Shown: piece after piece, positions 1-10,799 of the stretch
How positions within the stretch are numbered: position 1 is the first letter of the stretch
Layout: every line of letters begins with the position of its first letter
Origin: Metaphire vulgaris
Lineage: Eukaryota; Annelida; Clitellata; Crassiclitellata; Megascolecidae
Length of the DNA: 64,000 bases
Assembly (NCBI GenBank): GCA_018105865.1
Contig: CM030834.1
Coordinates: forward strand, 6,248,668-6,312,667
Reading direction: 5' to 3'
Notes under the pieces: generated by a model
Seen by the model: only the letters and a program-made list of their open reading frames with translations
Told to the model about the DNA's origin: nothing
Database searches by the model: none
Translations under genes and position numbers: made by a program

Positions 1-285
1 CTGTATACTGCCTCATAATGCACAGACATATCAGCCAATCAAAATCAGCCAAGATCAACGTCAAATCCAGGACACCTCTCCGGATAGCCAGGTGACAGTC
101 TATGGTAGATAAGCCAGGTCAAAACGAAGGGTTTTTAATCTTGTTATAAAATTTGGTAGTGAAAATGCAGTACCAAGAACAGCCCAAGTATGAGAGTGAA
201 AGAACCAATGCAGATACGAATCTATTCGAGCAATTGTTTATTTGCAAAGAAAGTTTTGAAAGATGATCGCTAGGTTCCTTGTAAT
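1..285 (-). mobile_element. L2-like LINE 3' end, fragment (family G)
   Basis: This reads on the minus strand as the last coding residues and 3' untranslated part of an L2-like LINE. The same untranslated sequence (motifs such as cataatgc, then catcagcc/atcagcc, then the aagccaggtc block) recurs at 11830-11970 on the minus strand and at 57196-57320 and 34155-34330 on the plus strand. The remaining coding part is out of frame. It is a degraded 3' fragment; its far end is cut by the window edge. Confidence 0.6.
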
Positions 286-799
286 AAAGTAAAGTAAAAT
301 CTCGTGGATTTCTATAGCGCCTTGGAAAACAGCACAACAGTAGCTGCTTATTCTTAGGCGCTCAGCCTCTCTTAAAAAAGCTATAGGAAAGGTGTGGGAT
401 CAGCCAGGCAATAGTCAATATCCGAAGGGCAGTGAGGCTAGGTTGTTACAGCTATGGCGGAAATGATTTAAGAACACAGGAAGGATTTAAGCTTAGACCT
501 GAAGACTTGAGGAGATAGTGCAGGAATTATAGGAAACGGGCACTCAGATTTTATTGTTTTAAAGTGTCCAAGTGTGCGAAGGGAAGCTGGAATCGAGTTC
601 CAGAGTTCAGGTGCAGCGTATGAGAAGGCACGGTTGCAAATTTTCAGGGATGATTGATTTAGCGGGCGTGACAAAGTGAGATGAGATGACGAACGTGTGG
701 GTCGAGGAGGCTGAGGGGTTAATAGTGACCTAAGGTAGACAGGTTTTGATGACTGAAGTGAGCTATGTGTAAGTGTTATTATCTTATATTGGATACGTT

Positions 800-1024
800 T
801 ATGTCCCACCTCCGTCCAGGACGGTGATGCTGGGGGAAAGATCCGTGACACGCGGCAACCCCCTTCTTTGGAACTCTCTTCCCGCCTCAGTGACATCCAT
901 AACATCCCTCGAGGCGTTTGCGACTGCCCTCAAGACGCACTTATTTCGCGCATCTTATGAACATCTGTAAATCGCTCTTGATTTTAGCACTAGCTATGTT
1001 ATAGCGTTTAATAAATCATCTAGA

Positions 1025-1052
<28 letters not shown>
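800..1052 (+). mobile_element. 5'-truncated family B LINE inserted in family A
   Basis: This 253-bp plus-strand piece encodes the last residues of family B (VPPPSRTV, LGERSVTRGNPLLWNSLPAS, LKTHLFRASYE) and ends in an (AAT)n tail. The 7-bp sequence ATACGTT flanks it on both sides (793-799 and 1053-1059), while the paralogous family A copy near 37365 has ATACGTT only once and no insert. That makes it a clean, target-primed, 5'-truncated insertion. Confidence 0.88.

Positions 1053-1053
<1 letters not shown>
1027..1053 (+). repeat. (AAT)n microsatellite, LINE tail
   Basis: This is an uninterrupted AAT tract that forms the 3' tail of the family B insertion just upstream and ends at the target-site duplication. 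It is part of the element rather than an independent repeat. Confidence 0.85.
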
Positions 1054-1056
<3 letters not shown>

Positions 1057-1196
1057 GTTCAGTTATTTTAAGCCAATGTAATGATTTCAGTATGGGGGAA
1101 ATATGGGAGAATTTAGGTGACTTAGTAACAGCACGAGCAAGTGCATTTTGTATTGATTGCAATTTGTTGATAGAGGCTTTGGGAAGGTTATAGTAG

Positions 1197-4100
1197 ATGT
1201 TATGTTATGTTAAAACGTCAATTTATATAGCGCAATAAACATAGCTGAATGCCAAAGTCAAGAGCACTTTACATTCTGCACTTATACGATATGTCAAACA
1301 AGTGCGTCTTAAGTTTCTTAGCAAACAATTCGAGGTTAGTTTCCATGGACACGTTGTTAGGTAGGGCGTTCCAGAGGATAGGGTTCCCACGTGTAACAGA
1401 CCTCTCACCAAGTTGCACGGTCTTGGCGGGAGGGGGAACAAGCAGCTTAACACTGTGACCAGATCGGAGCTGATGACGACGGTCAGTAGGCGAAGGTCGA
1501 TGAGTTAGTTCAGCGAGGTAGTCGGGAAAGTAGGATCATACAAAGCTCGAGATGTTAGCCAGCATCGCTTATAGGTTATACGCTCTGGAATGCGTAGCCA
1601 ATGAAGCCTGTCTTTCAGCAGAGGGGTGAGATGATCAGTCCATCTAGCTCCGAAGATCATTCGGGCAGAGGCATTGAGTACCATCTGTAGACGGTCCAGC
1701 TGGCTAGCAGGAAGACCGAGAAGAATGCCATTGCCGTAATCGACCCTTGAGAGGACGAATGCACGGACCAGAACGATCACTGATGAGGTTGGCAGGTGAC
1801 GACGAATCTCTCTAATCCGCCGGAGCTGACAGTAGCAGGCTCGAGACACATTACTTACGTGGCCATTAAACGTTAACGATTCGTCGATTAACACTCCCAG
1901 AAGGCGAACTTCAGTGGATGGGGTAATATATACCCCATCAATTAAGAACGGTGCGTGGTTGATCAGATGATTCTTTCTAGGGTCGCAATCCACAGTATCT
2001 CCGTCTTGGAGGATTTAAGGCGAGACGGTTAGAAACAGTCCATTGCTTGATCTTAATAATACAGTCGCTGATGCGAGCTCGAAGCCGCTCTGTATCCTTC
2101 GGAAGGCAGAAGGAATACATCTGGACGTCGTCGGCGTAGGAGTGCGCTTCGAGACCACACGACTTGATAATTTGGCCAATGTCTGCAACGTAGAGGACAA
2201 ACAGCAGGGGTCCGAGTACAGACCCCTGGGGCACGCCGCAGAGAACCTGGCGAGGGACAGACGTGTGGCCACTCCAGCAGACTGACTGCGACCTACCAGT
2301 AAGGTAGTCACGCAGCCAGACGAGAACAGTATCCTTGATGCCGTATGTGAGTTCAAGACGGCGGATGATGATGTCATAATCCACAGTGTCGAACGCAGCC
2401 GACAGATCGAATAGGCAGAGCAGGGCTAACTGCCCATTCGCTACGGCGTCGACGATGTCGTTGTAAATCCGAAGTATGGCGGTTTCCGTGGAGTGGCCCC
2501 GCCTGTAAGCTGACTGTTCTCTCGGCATAAGACTGTTCGACACCAGGTATCTAACCACTTGACTATTTACGACTCTTTCCAACACTTTCGATAGGAAAGG
2601 AAGATTCGAGACCGGACGGTAGTTAGCTACTTCGGCAGGATCAGAGCCAGGTCGCTTAAGATGCGGGTACACAACCGCATGCTTCCACGACGAAGGAAAT
2701 TCACCTGTTCGTAAAGAAGTTGACAGGAGCGTCGCAAGGAATGGAGACAGCGTTTCAACAACTTCCTTCAGCAGCCACACCGGAAGTGGGTCGAGTTTGC
2801 ACTGCTTATTCGGTAGTGATCGGATGATCGCTACGACTTCCTCCGTAGACAAAGCAGAAAACTCATTGAGGGAAGACCCTGTGTACAAGGTGTACTCAGC
2901 AGGTCGGGCATTCGACGTTCTCTGCCTGATAGCGTTAATTTTATCATCGAGGTGCTGGTGAAAGTCTTCAGCCGAGAAACTGGAAGGCGGGCGAGAGTCA
3001 TTGTCGGAATTTCCAAGGAGCTTGTCCAAGTTTCTCCACGTCCGCTTTGAGTCAAGTTTGGAAGACTCAAGCTCTCCCCTCCAGTATTGTCGGCCCTTCG
3101 ACCTCACCAGCCGTCTACTCGCTTGAAGAGCTACCCGCCAAGAATCGAATGCTTCAGCCTCTTTGATCGACCCCTTCTTTTTCCATTTACGGAAATTCCT
3201 CTCCAGACGTCTGGCGGTGCGTCGAGCTTGCCTACACTCATGATCATAGTATGGACGGTGAGGACGTATCCGTACAGACATCTGAGTCTCCGGTGCGAGA
3301 TCGTCCAGTATAGTCGTTATGACCGATTGATATCGGTCAGCAAGTTCGGTTGCAGACGCGGTCTCTTCAAAGTCAGTAGGTCGGCAGAGTACGGATGTCT
3401 CCAGTCGTTCAATAAACTGTTCACGATTAAAAGACGACCAGCGCCTGCGCTGTAACGTCACGTACTCCGGACGAGGTCGAGCCGCTGCAATCGACCAATG
3501 GATCAATTTATGATCAGAGAGCCCGACTTCGCTCACTGCAACGTCATGCGGTTCACCATCGTCAGGTGCTATGATTGCATCTAACAGCCCACCCTGGACA
3601 TGGGTAGGCTCACGAACAAGTTGTTTCAATTTAAATACATCCAAGAGCTGGACCAACTTCCGACTGTCGTTGTCCGTTGGTCGCTCCAGGTGTATATTGA
3701 GATCACCGACTATCCATGTCGGACAGTTAAAGGTGGCTAGCGATTCGAGTAATTTAGCCATTTCAGAAAAGAATTGATCAGAAACGTGCTGTGAACCCGG
3801 CCGATAGATGACCGCAATTATGAACGGCGAGTGACCGCCACTAATTCTACAGCACAGTAGCTCAAAAGTTGTTGGTCTTTGTTTAATATCCAACTTGGCG
3901 ACGCAAGTCCCGGGCTTCGAGACGATCGCAATACCTCCATGATTTGTGAAATAGGCATTGTCGAGACGAGTCTGATCCGGAATAATACGTGCCTGTTCGA
4001 TAACATTTAGTCCCATGCTGCGGAGTCTCTTTAAAGCAACACTATCCGAGTCCTCATGCCAAGATTCAGTCAGTGCCAGCACATTGAGCCGGTACTCATC

Positions 4101-4795
4101 AAAGAGGTCAGGGACGTTCTCGCATTTGTTGCGTACGGATCGAATATTCAACAACCCGACTCGAAGCTTCCTTTCCGACGGGCCAGTATGGCGCTCCAAT
4201 CTAGGGTAGATCAGCTGCGGCCTCGGTTGGCAGGTCAGTTCAGGACGGGTGGTGATCGAGTTACGCGGATGCTGCTGAACCGATCTGACTGGGATCGCTC
4301 TCCGAATCCTCTGGCCGGCTCTACGCCCCCGCCCGATCCTCCTCCAATGTGGAGAAGAGTGATAGAGTTTATCCATCCGACGTCGCACGAGTGCCGGTAG
4401 GCGCCCTAATGGTCTATTTCGGAGTTCGAGAAGCTCAGCACGCGTGTAAAAATGAGTTTCCATCATCACGTGGCCGACTCAGTCACTTACAGTACATCCA
4501 GAAGCGAAGTCGAGAAAGTTGGAAATAATCAGACAGACCACGGCCATCTAGCGAGTAACGATGTAACGAATAAGGCGAAAACGCCCACCTGTACAGGCAA
4601 GTTCAACCGCCGAACTGACGATAACCGCTCAACAGAATAAGAATTCCAAGCTCACGACTCAGCACAGCGCTATAGGTAAGCACTATACAGCTGTATTTCC
4701 CACAAAAACCGAGAAAACTAACTCGAATGTCAACAAACAACAGCAGGCACAAACACCTGCGGGCAGCAGCATACAGCGCCCACTATCGACTATCC
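1197..4795 (-). mobile_element. Near-complete L2-like LINE, family B
   Basis: The element reads on the minus strand from a GC-rich 5' leader (about 4470-4795), through one long ORF, to an AT-rich 3' UTR containing TTTATATAGCGC and an (AACAT)n-type tail at 1197-1211. It lies inside family A: left and right flanks join seamlessly in the uninterrupted paralogue at 37510-37530. The 3' stretch resembles the L2 family end. Other family B copies are at 43970-45245 and 54811-55984. Tail sequence differs in every copy. Confidence 0.85.
1223..4469 (-). pseudogene. LINE ORF2: endonuclease and reverse transcriptase, two frameshifts
   Basis: This is the retrotransposition protein of family B. From the first ATG at 4469 about 830 codons are open. 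An APE-type endonuclease occupies roughly residues 100-320 (LNIRSVRNK, ALTESWHEDS with the catalytic Glu, IVGDLNIHLE, SDHKLIHW). The reverse transcriptase covers roughly 430-790 ([42 protein letters not shown]). The reading frame breaks near 2010, where LNPSKTE-type sequence becomes LNPPRRR, resumes in another frame down to about 1505, and breaks again before the PPPRP/LWN-type end near 1230. Only these two lesions separate it from an intact ORF, so it is fairly young. No 2A-like motif precedes its endonuclease. Confidence 0.85.
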
Positions 4796-6389
4796 AGAGG
4801 GAGTTACAATAATCTAATTTCGAGTGGACTATTGAGGTGGCAATTGTGGAGGCAGTTTTAGTATCTAGGCAAGGACGTAGGCGGCGAGGGTCACGAATAT
4901 GAACATAGCAGGCTTTTGATAATTGGGAAATTTGTGATTCGAAGTTTAGAAAAGAATCAAATTTGAATCCTAGATTTCTAGCAGTTGGAACAGGGATTAT
5001 TGTGGTGTCAGAAGCCAAACTAGTTTAGGATTGTCAATTTTTTTGAGTTGTTGGGGTAGTCCAATTAAAAGAAACTCTGTCTTAGAAGGGTTAAGAGCGA
5101 GGAGATTAGATGACATCCAAGCAGAGATTGATGAGAATGCAGATTCAAGCTCAATAATAGAAGCATTGAATGAAAGAGGTGAGAAGGAAAGGAATAGCTG
5201 AGTGTCATCGGCATAGAGTTGGTGATTTAAATTGAGGGAATTGATTAAAGATGAGAGTGGTGTGGTGTAAAGGCTGAACAGTACAGGCCCAAGAACAGAT
5301 CCTTGAGGCACTCCAAAATCTACAGTGTGAGATAGAGAAATTTGGCTAAGACAGGACACTTGAAAAGACCGGGATTTAAGATAAGATGAAAACCAGTTGT
5401 GAGCTATTTCAGATATTCCAAACCAGAGAGAGAGTCGTTCGAGCAGAATTTTGTGATCTATAGTATCAAATGCAGCAGAGAGGTCAAGGAGACAAAGGCC
5501 AGTAACTTGTCGGAGACCAATTGCGGTTAAGAGTCTGTCATGAATGTAGGCGAGAACGGTTTCAGTTGAGTGATGTTTAGTGTAGGCAGACTGATGAGCA
5601 TTATATAGCGAGTTATTTGAAAGGTGTTCGGTCAGTCTGGAAAGCACAATTTTCTCAGTAAGTTTTGATAGAAGTGAAAGATTTGAGATGGGGCGATAGT
5701 TATTAGGATCTTCTCTGTCAAGACCAGGCTTTTTTAGGAGAGGAGTGACAAAAGAGTTTTTGAATGAAGATGGGAAAGTGCCTGAGGTAAGAGAGAGGTT
5801 AATGATTCTAGTTATGATAGGCGTAAGCACGATGGCACACTGTTTGAGTAAAGAAGTAGGTATGGGATCTAGGTCACATTGTTTGTTTGGGAGAAAAAGT
5901 AGCAGTTTGGATACCTCTTCATCAGTTGCAGGAGTGAAGCTGGATAAATTGCATGGGGGTTGTGGGAGAGAAGGGTAATGAGGGTAATAATGGTTTGAGT
6001 AATAGTGAAAGACTTAAGGACACCGCGAATCTTAGAAATTTTTTGCAGAGAAGAAATTAGCAAAAGATTCAGCAAGTTCTGACAGAGAAATGGATTGAGG
6101 GAGAGGTTTTGATTCTTTGCGATGGAAAAGATCATTTACGGTTTTCCAGAGCTTACGTGGGTTTGAGCTATTTGTTGAAATGATGTTAGAATAGTACTTC
6201 TTTTTGGCAGATGTAAGGAGATTATGGTAGCGGTTGGTGGCGGAACGAAGATTTAAAATTTTCAGATGGAGAATGTGTTCTATGGTATGTTCGTTCAAGA
6301 CGTCTGCGAAATGACTTGAAAGCATGAATGAAAGAGTTATACCAGGGTTTGCTGTTGTGTGATGAAATAGGTCTTGTGATGAACATGAT

Positions 6390-6425
6390 CTTGATAAACA
6401 TGCTCCTATGAGCATGTTTATCAAG
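6390..6425. repeat. Perfect 16-bp inverted repeat with 4-bp spacer
   Basis: Arms CTTGATAAACATGCTC (6390-6405) and GAGCATGTTTATCAAG (6410-6425) are exact reverse complements around CTAT. It lies in the coding region of family A and shifts the frame there. It belongs to a set of similar small snap-back repeats (12740-12776, 20311-20369, 53355-53392). Confidence 0.9.
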
Positions 6426-7331
6426 AAAGACCAGATAACACAGAATTGTATTTATTGATCAGTGACGGCAGAGAAGTGGGGGTTAGTAATTAGTTCAGAT
6501 GATTTAATGTTGTCACAGAACAAGGCTACGTCAATTTTGTTAAGACGGCGGAATGAGTAGGTGCCACGAGGCGGAGAGTTGGCGAGCAGATACTTAAAAT
6601 GAGAAGATGGGAAATGATCAGAAGGAGAGAATTGGCTAATTGCTGAAATTGGAGATAGTGATGAAGAAGAAGACGTGATGAGCAAGTCTAAAGTATGTCC
6701 AAAAGTGTGAGTAGGAAGAGATATGTGTTGCGTGAGGTTAGTCTGAGTGAGCAGTTGTATGAATTGGATAGAGTTGGGATCATCACACTTATCAACATGT
6801 ACATTAAAATCACCGGTAATTAAGAACTCATGTGGAGTTGTAGCTGCAGAGCCTAAAAAGGAGGAAAATTCATCGAGGAATGTTGTGAATGAGGTTGAAT
6901 ATTTTGATGATGTTGGGGGGGCGGTAAATGTTAAAAATAGTTAGTTTTGAGAGAGGAAGATTGAGAGTGACAGATGAAGATTCAAATGAGGAGAAATTAA
7001 TTGATGAGGAGTTGCTAATTTGTATATGATCACGAATAAGGAAAGCGGTGCCTCCACCTAAATTACTGGAGCAGTTGGTAGACTTTTTTGAACGAGGAAA
7101 ACTTAGGAGGGAGAAGCCAGGTGGGGTTGCCTCAATCAGTTGACATGAAGTAGTAGACGGAGATACCCAGGTTTCAGTTAGTGCAACTATGTCTATGGTA
7201 GAGGAGTGAAGTGTGTGCGTTGGAAAGAGGGAGTTTAATTTTATGTCAGTGAGCTCGTGTAGTGAATGTGTGTGTTGAGGATTAGTGAGGGATCTAATGT
7301 TGAGAGTGCAGAGTGTTATGTGTGGTTGGGA

Positions 7332-7358
7332 TGGTCCAGGATTTGGGTGGATATCGCC
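7332..7358 (-). other. 2A-like peptide motif (GDIHPNPGP variant) in LINE family A
   Basis: The minus strand encodes a hydrophobic run then SGDIHPNPGP immediately before the endonuclease domain. 2A peptides have the form D-(V/I)-E-x-N-P-G-P and make the ribosome skip the last Gly-Pro bond. Here the Glu is His, so skipping activity is uncertain. 2A-like sequences upstream of the endonuclease are known in several APE-type non-LTR retrotransposon clades. That this copy works is not shown. Confidence 0.75.
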
Positions 7359-7627
7359 TGAAAGAGCAAGAAGGATTAAGATGATATCTGAGCGTCGCGT
7401 GAGACGGAAATGTGAACGGTGAATACGAAGATGTGAACAACGGAGGGTTAATGAAAAGGAGATAGGAATTTTGTTCAAATGTGAGTATTGATCAACGGCA
7501 GTGCGGTAGGTCCAGTGATTAATCGGTTTGCGTACATCAAGTTTCGAGGAAAAGAAATGAACAGTTAGAATAAACAAATAGAGAGGAAATAGTGGACAGA
7601 ATCCCCAAACACGATAGTAGGAGGCAG

Positions 7628-8330
7628 CATGGACTCTAGAAGAATGATGTACTCTAGAGTCCGAGATACCTGTAGAGAGGGTAGGCACGGTGGACTCTAG
7701 ATACAACGTACACTAGAGTCCACTGTACCTAGGTACAACGTACTCTAGAGTACATCATACCTAGGTAGAGTACATCATATCTAGGTACAACGTACTCTAT
7801 GTACATCATATCTAGGTACAACGTACATTAGAGTCCATTGTACGTAGGTACGACGTACTCTAGAGTACGTCGTACGACGTACTCTAGAGTACGTCGTACC
7901 TATGTATAACGTACTCTAGAGTACGTTGTACTAGGTACGTTGTACGTAGGTACTGCGGACTCTAGTGTACGTTGTAGCTGGATATGATGCACCTAGAGTA
8001 CGTTGTACCTACGTATGACGTACTCTAGAGTACGTTGTACATAGGTATGATGTACTCTAGAGTACGTTGTACCTAGGTACAATGGACTCTAGTGTACGCT
8101 GTACCTAGATATGATGTACATAAAGTACTTTGTACCTAGGTATGATGCACTTTGCAGTGCGTTGTGCCTGGAGTCCACCATGCCTAGGTATTTCGTACTC
8201 TAGAGTAGATGCTACCGCCAGTTATCGGGTACTCTAGAGTGCATTGTACCTAGGTATGGTGTACTCTAGAGTACATTGTACCTAGGTATGATGGACTCTA
8301 GAGTAAATTGTACCTAGAGTCCGCCATGCC
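7628..8330. repeat. Tandem array of nested palindromes (GTACTCTAGAGTAC / GTACCTAGGTAC)
   Basis: About 700 bp consist of irregular units near 32 bp, each joining a palindrome around TCTAGA (GTACTCTAGAGTAC) to one around CCTAGG (GTACCTAGGTAC) through short linkers such as ATGAT or AACGT. The CTAG tetranucleotide recurs dozens of times. The array touches the 5' side of LINE family A, whose open reading frame runs into it, so it may be the element's 5' UTR or a satellite it landed in. No coding sense is apparent. Confidence 0.9.
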
Positions 8331-8339
8331 TGCCACACC

Positions 8340-8543
8340 GGTATTATCACTAAAGATGTCACTTCTTTGGTGATTGATCACAACAAGGTGAAGTGAGCTC
8401 AGGAGAAACCTATGAAAGAAATTCATGTTCAGCTCGATGAAGAACTACAGTGGACGCACTGATGAGAACAAGGTAATGGTTCAAGCAGAAGAAAATAAAA
8501 GATATCCCATGATGGTGAAAGAAGAACTCTATTATTATTATTA

Positions 8544-8627
<84 letters not shown>

Positions 8628-8844
8628 TTAACGTACTGATTAATGTGGTGACTCATTCAGCCGAACTGCGTGAACAAATTACAATGTTACAGATAACTCA
8701 TGCAGAATAGCCATGTTTTAAGTATTACTCTATACAATTTGCAAGAAATCAGGAGAATAATACCTGTGGCATTTTGTTCCTAACAAAGCTACTAAAGAGA
8801 AATCACATGTTGAAGTAATTGCTGATAGTATGATTGAGTAAAGG
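8340..8844. other. Unassigned stretch with a TAT microsatellite
   Basis: Apart from an uninterrupted (TAT)n tract at about 8529-8625, I see no gene, element end or conserved protein here. The tract could be the tail of a retrotransposon whose body I cannot recognise. Confidence 0.6.
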
Positions 8845-9125
8845 TCAAGGTACACTCCATAGGCTCAGCGCCCGTACGGAGAACCGAAGGGTTAGCGCCT
8901 TCAGTTTGACATAGCAACGGCTGAATGAGAGCGGTTGCCAGCCTTTCCATCGCCGCCTTTCCTTCCACCGAGTTAACATTCGATCGTTGTACTCATTCAC
9001 AGCTGAGTCGACTGGGCGCGCTTGGGATAGAAACAACCGAAAAGTTTCTGCCGTGGCCGGAAGTTGAACCACGGACCTCAAGATTGGCAGACCAGTGCGC
9101 TAACCACTGCTCCACCGCGCACCTA
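8845..9125 (-). mobile_element. tRNA-derived SINE
   Basis: Read on the minus strand, the head is tRNA-like: an A-box-like GGAGCAGTGGTTAGCGCAC followed about 35 bases later by a B-box-like GTGGTTCAACTTCC. These are the internal polymerase III promoter elements. A body follows with the segment CAGCTGTGAATGAGTAC, which resembles the conserved central domain of some invertebrate SINE superfamilies (from memory, not checked). The 3' end fades near 8845 with no clear tail or flanking duplication. Confidence 0.7.
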
Positions 9126-9199
9126 TGATTTAGTGGTTGAAGGAAAAAGGTTATGATAAAACACTTCAAGCTTCAAGGTTTTGATAAAACACTTAGATG

Positions 9200-9905
9200 T
9201 GGTGATTCATGCAAGTGAACACTGGGTGGGAAGGAGGTGTGATGCAATTTGTTGAAAAAGATATGTTGAAAATGATGCAAAATTTTGAAAAGAAGCTGCA
9301 AAGGAAATTGGTATGGATTGTATGTGACCTTCACACAGGAGAACTCAGTGGCGTCGGAACGAATTTTCGTCAGAGGGTGCAGATTTTCTCCAGGTTAAAG
9401 ATTTCCCTTTACAATTCTTGACAAGCAGAAAAAAGAAAACAGGAAATCTGCACACTTTTTAAGGGTACAGAGGGTGCAGACAGGGTGCAGACTATCTTCT
9501 TTTCAGGGCACCCCTGCACCCCTACATTTTTCCAGAGGGTACAGCTGCACCTCCTGCACCCCCACTTCGTACGGGCCTGGGAGAACTACCACTTTTCGCG
9601 CCTTAAAACTGCTTTGGACGGCAAGACTCTAAGCAACAGCAAGTGGTCAGGACCTCTGGGCAAAATACTGAACGCTGCAACAGATTTATATATCAAACCT
9701 GATTTTCCTAAAGTATGCCTTGGTCCACAGCTACCTCAGCTCAATGACAAAATAATAAAAACTGTAAGTACATATAAAAGTATGGATACAGAATTCTTTC
9801 TGTCAATTAGGACAGAAGTTTTGTCAAGGAATCTTGCTAAGTTGGAAATTGGACCAGTTTAACACAGCAGGCGGCTTACCGCTGCCTTGAGATTTATGAA
9901 TTTGG
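9200..9905 (+). pseudogene. DGRKD-family transposase-like gene, fragment split by a hAT MITE
   Basis: Plus-strand translation gives NTGWEGGVMQFVEKD, KLVWIVCDLHTGEL, then after the inserted element LKTALDGKTLS, SGPLGKILNAATDL, LSRNLAKLEIGPV and HSRRLTAALRFM. These match, in order, the middle of a widespread unnamed invertebrate protein that also occurs twice elsewhere in this window (28.6-30.35 kb and 43.3-46.3 kb). The N-terminal part and the CDGT motif are missing and several frames are used. Function is not established; copies at 28.4-30.6 and 42.6-46.7 kb sit between terminal inverted repeats, so a transposase role is my inference. Confidence 0.7.
9346..9579. mobile_element. hAT-type MITE with 8-bp target duplication
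   Basis: The 234-bp insert begins CAGTGGCGTCGGAACG and ends in a sequence whose complement is CAGGCCCGTACGAAG, giving short imperfect terminal inverted repeats. GGAGAACT is duplicated exactly on both sides (9338-9345 and 9580-9587). Removing the insert and one duplicate restores the coding sense His-Thr-Gly-Glu-Leu-Pro-Leu of the surrounding gene. The 8-bp duplication and CAG...CTG ends are typical of hAT. It has no coding capacity and is rich in GGGTGCAG motifs. Confidence 0.88.
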
Positions 9906-10235
9906 ATATCTAAACACAACTTTTTGGACAAGATTTTGATAAACTAAAGAACATTGTAGAGTATTGTGTGGGCATATACTGTACATGGTAAACTCGTTTG
10001 ATATAACATTTAACAGCCACTTGACAGAAGGGCCGAGAGAGGCACCTACTATTCCAGCTAGAGCTGTTGAAAGAGCAGTGTTAAGCTGTCAGTCATGCCA
10101 TCGTGAAGCTGTCAGAGCTATTGTCATGCCATCTGTTGATCTGTCCAACCAACAGGTCAGCTTGTGTGGCTTCAGTGAGTTTGTGCTGAAAGCCATTTTA
10201 TGCAGAAACGAACAGGAGAGGACAGGGTTACAGGT

Positions 10236-10552
10236 GGTAGCCGCCCCAGCTATGACCGCCCCAGCTATGACCGCCCCAGCTATGACCGCCCCGGTTATGA
10301 CCGTCCCAGTTATGCCCGCCCCAGTTACTCTATGGGTTTTGACGAAAAACAGTGTACCCTAACCCGTACGGGGTCATATAATCATTACCCACACCATAAA
10401 CCAGACATGAAACACTAACCCTAAACGATACTGACGGCAGCCATATCTGGGGCGGTCATAACGGGGCGGTCATAGCTGGGGCGGTCATAACCCGGGCGGT
10501 CATAACTTAGGTGGTCATAACCGGGGCGGTCATAACTTTGGCGGTCATCAGT
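10236..10552. repeat. Inverted pair of 15-bp tandem arrays
   Basis: The left array (about 10240-10335) repeats CGCCCCAGCTATGAC six times; the right array (about 10440-10550) repeats its reverse complement, GTCATAACTGGGGCG with variants, about seven times. A spacer of about 105 bp separates them, so the strand could fold into one long hairpin. The left array reads as Arg-Pro-Ser-Tyr-Asp repeats in one frame, but no start context, splice or homologue supports a gene. The architecture resembles that at 22390-23013. Confidence 0.85.
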
Positions 10553-10799
10553 TAACAGCTTAGGTTGACGGGTATTCCTTTCATTAGATGATTATACATT
10601 TCTGATACATTGAATTTCAGAAACTGCTTCTGACTGATATATGTTTGTGCCATGATATATGTTAATTTGCTTACTATTGCTAAGCTAATGACCTATATAA
10701 ATAGCTGAACTTTAATCACAAATTGACCAAGCTAAACCTAGTTCTAATTACTTGTTTCTATTATATATGATTCCTACACGGAAAAGGCATATAATTTCA

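Larger units (their letters stand above)
286..1196 (-). mobile_element. L2-like LINE family A, 3' part (C-terminal reverse transcriptase region and 3' UTR)
   Basis: The minus strand carries the 3' UTR (with the L2-type stretch tctatagcgcc and a TTTAC-rich tail) followed by the C-terminal end of the ORF2 protein, including the signature APELWNSIPASLR and a final FRSKLKSFLC. The copy at 37040-37756 matches it closely. It continues in the piece at 4796-7706: an uninterrupted paralogue (37500-37530) runs straight across the junction, so 286-1196 and 4796-7706 are one element split by the family B LINE at 1197-4795. A second, small insertion sits at 800-1052. Frameshifts show it is inactive. Confidence 0.8.
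4796..7706 (-). mobile_element. L2-like LINE family A, 5' and central part
   Basis: Minus-strand pieces in shifting frames give an N-terminal region with a 2A-like motif, an APE endonuclease (LNIRSLTNPQ, ALTETWVSPS with the catalytic Glu, GGGTAFLIRD) and a reverse transcriptase at 4997-5830 ([47 protein letters not shown]), then the fingers-to-thumb part at 4796-5018 (DYCNSLW). At least five frame breaks are present between 5830 and 6870, one of them at the snap-back repeat at 6390-6425. The 3' portion of the same element lies at 286-1196. Its 5' side runs into the palindromic array at 7628-8330. Confidence 0.85.

Noticed and set aside
7628..8330. CRISPR-like array
   Set aside because: Repeats are irregular, palindromic and without unique spacers, in an animal intergenic context.
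8425..8656. Open frames made of poly-Tyr or poly-Asn
   Set aside because: They only translate a TAT microsatellite; no start context or homologue.
10200..10418. Frame with five-residue repeats (Arg-Pro-Ser-Tyr-Asp)
   Set aside because: The unit is 15 bp so the frame stays open by arithmetic, and an inverted partner array nearby points to a DNA structure, not a protein.
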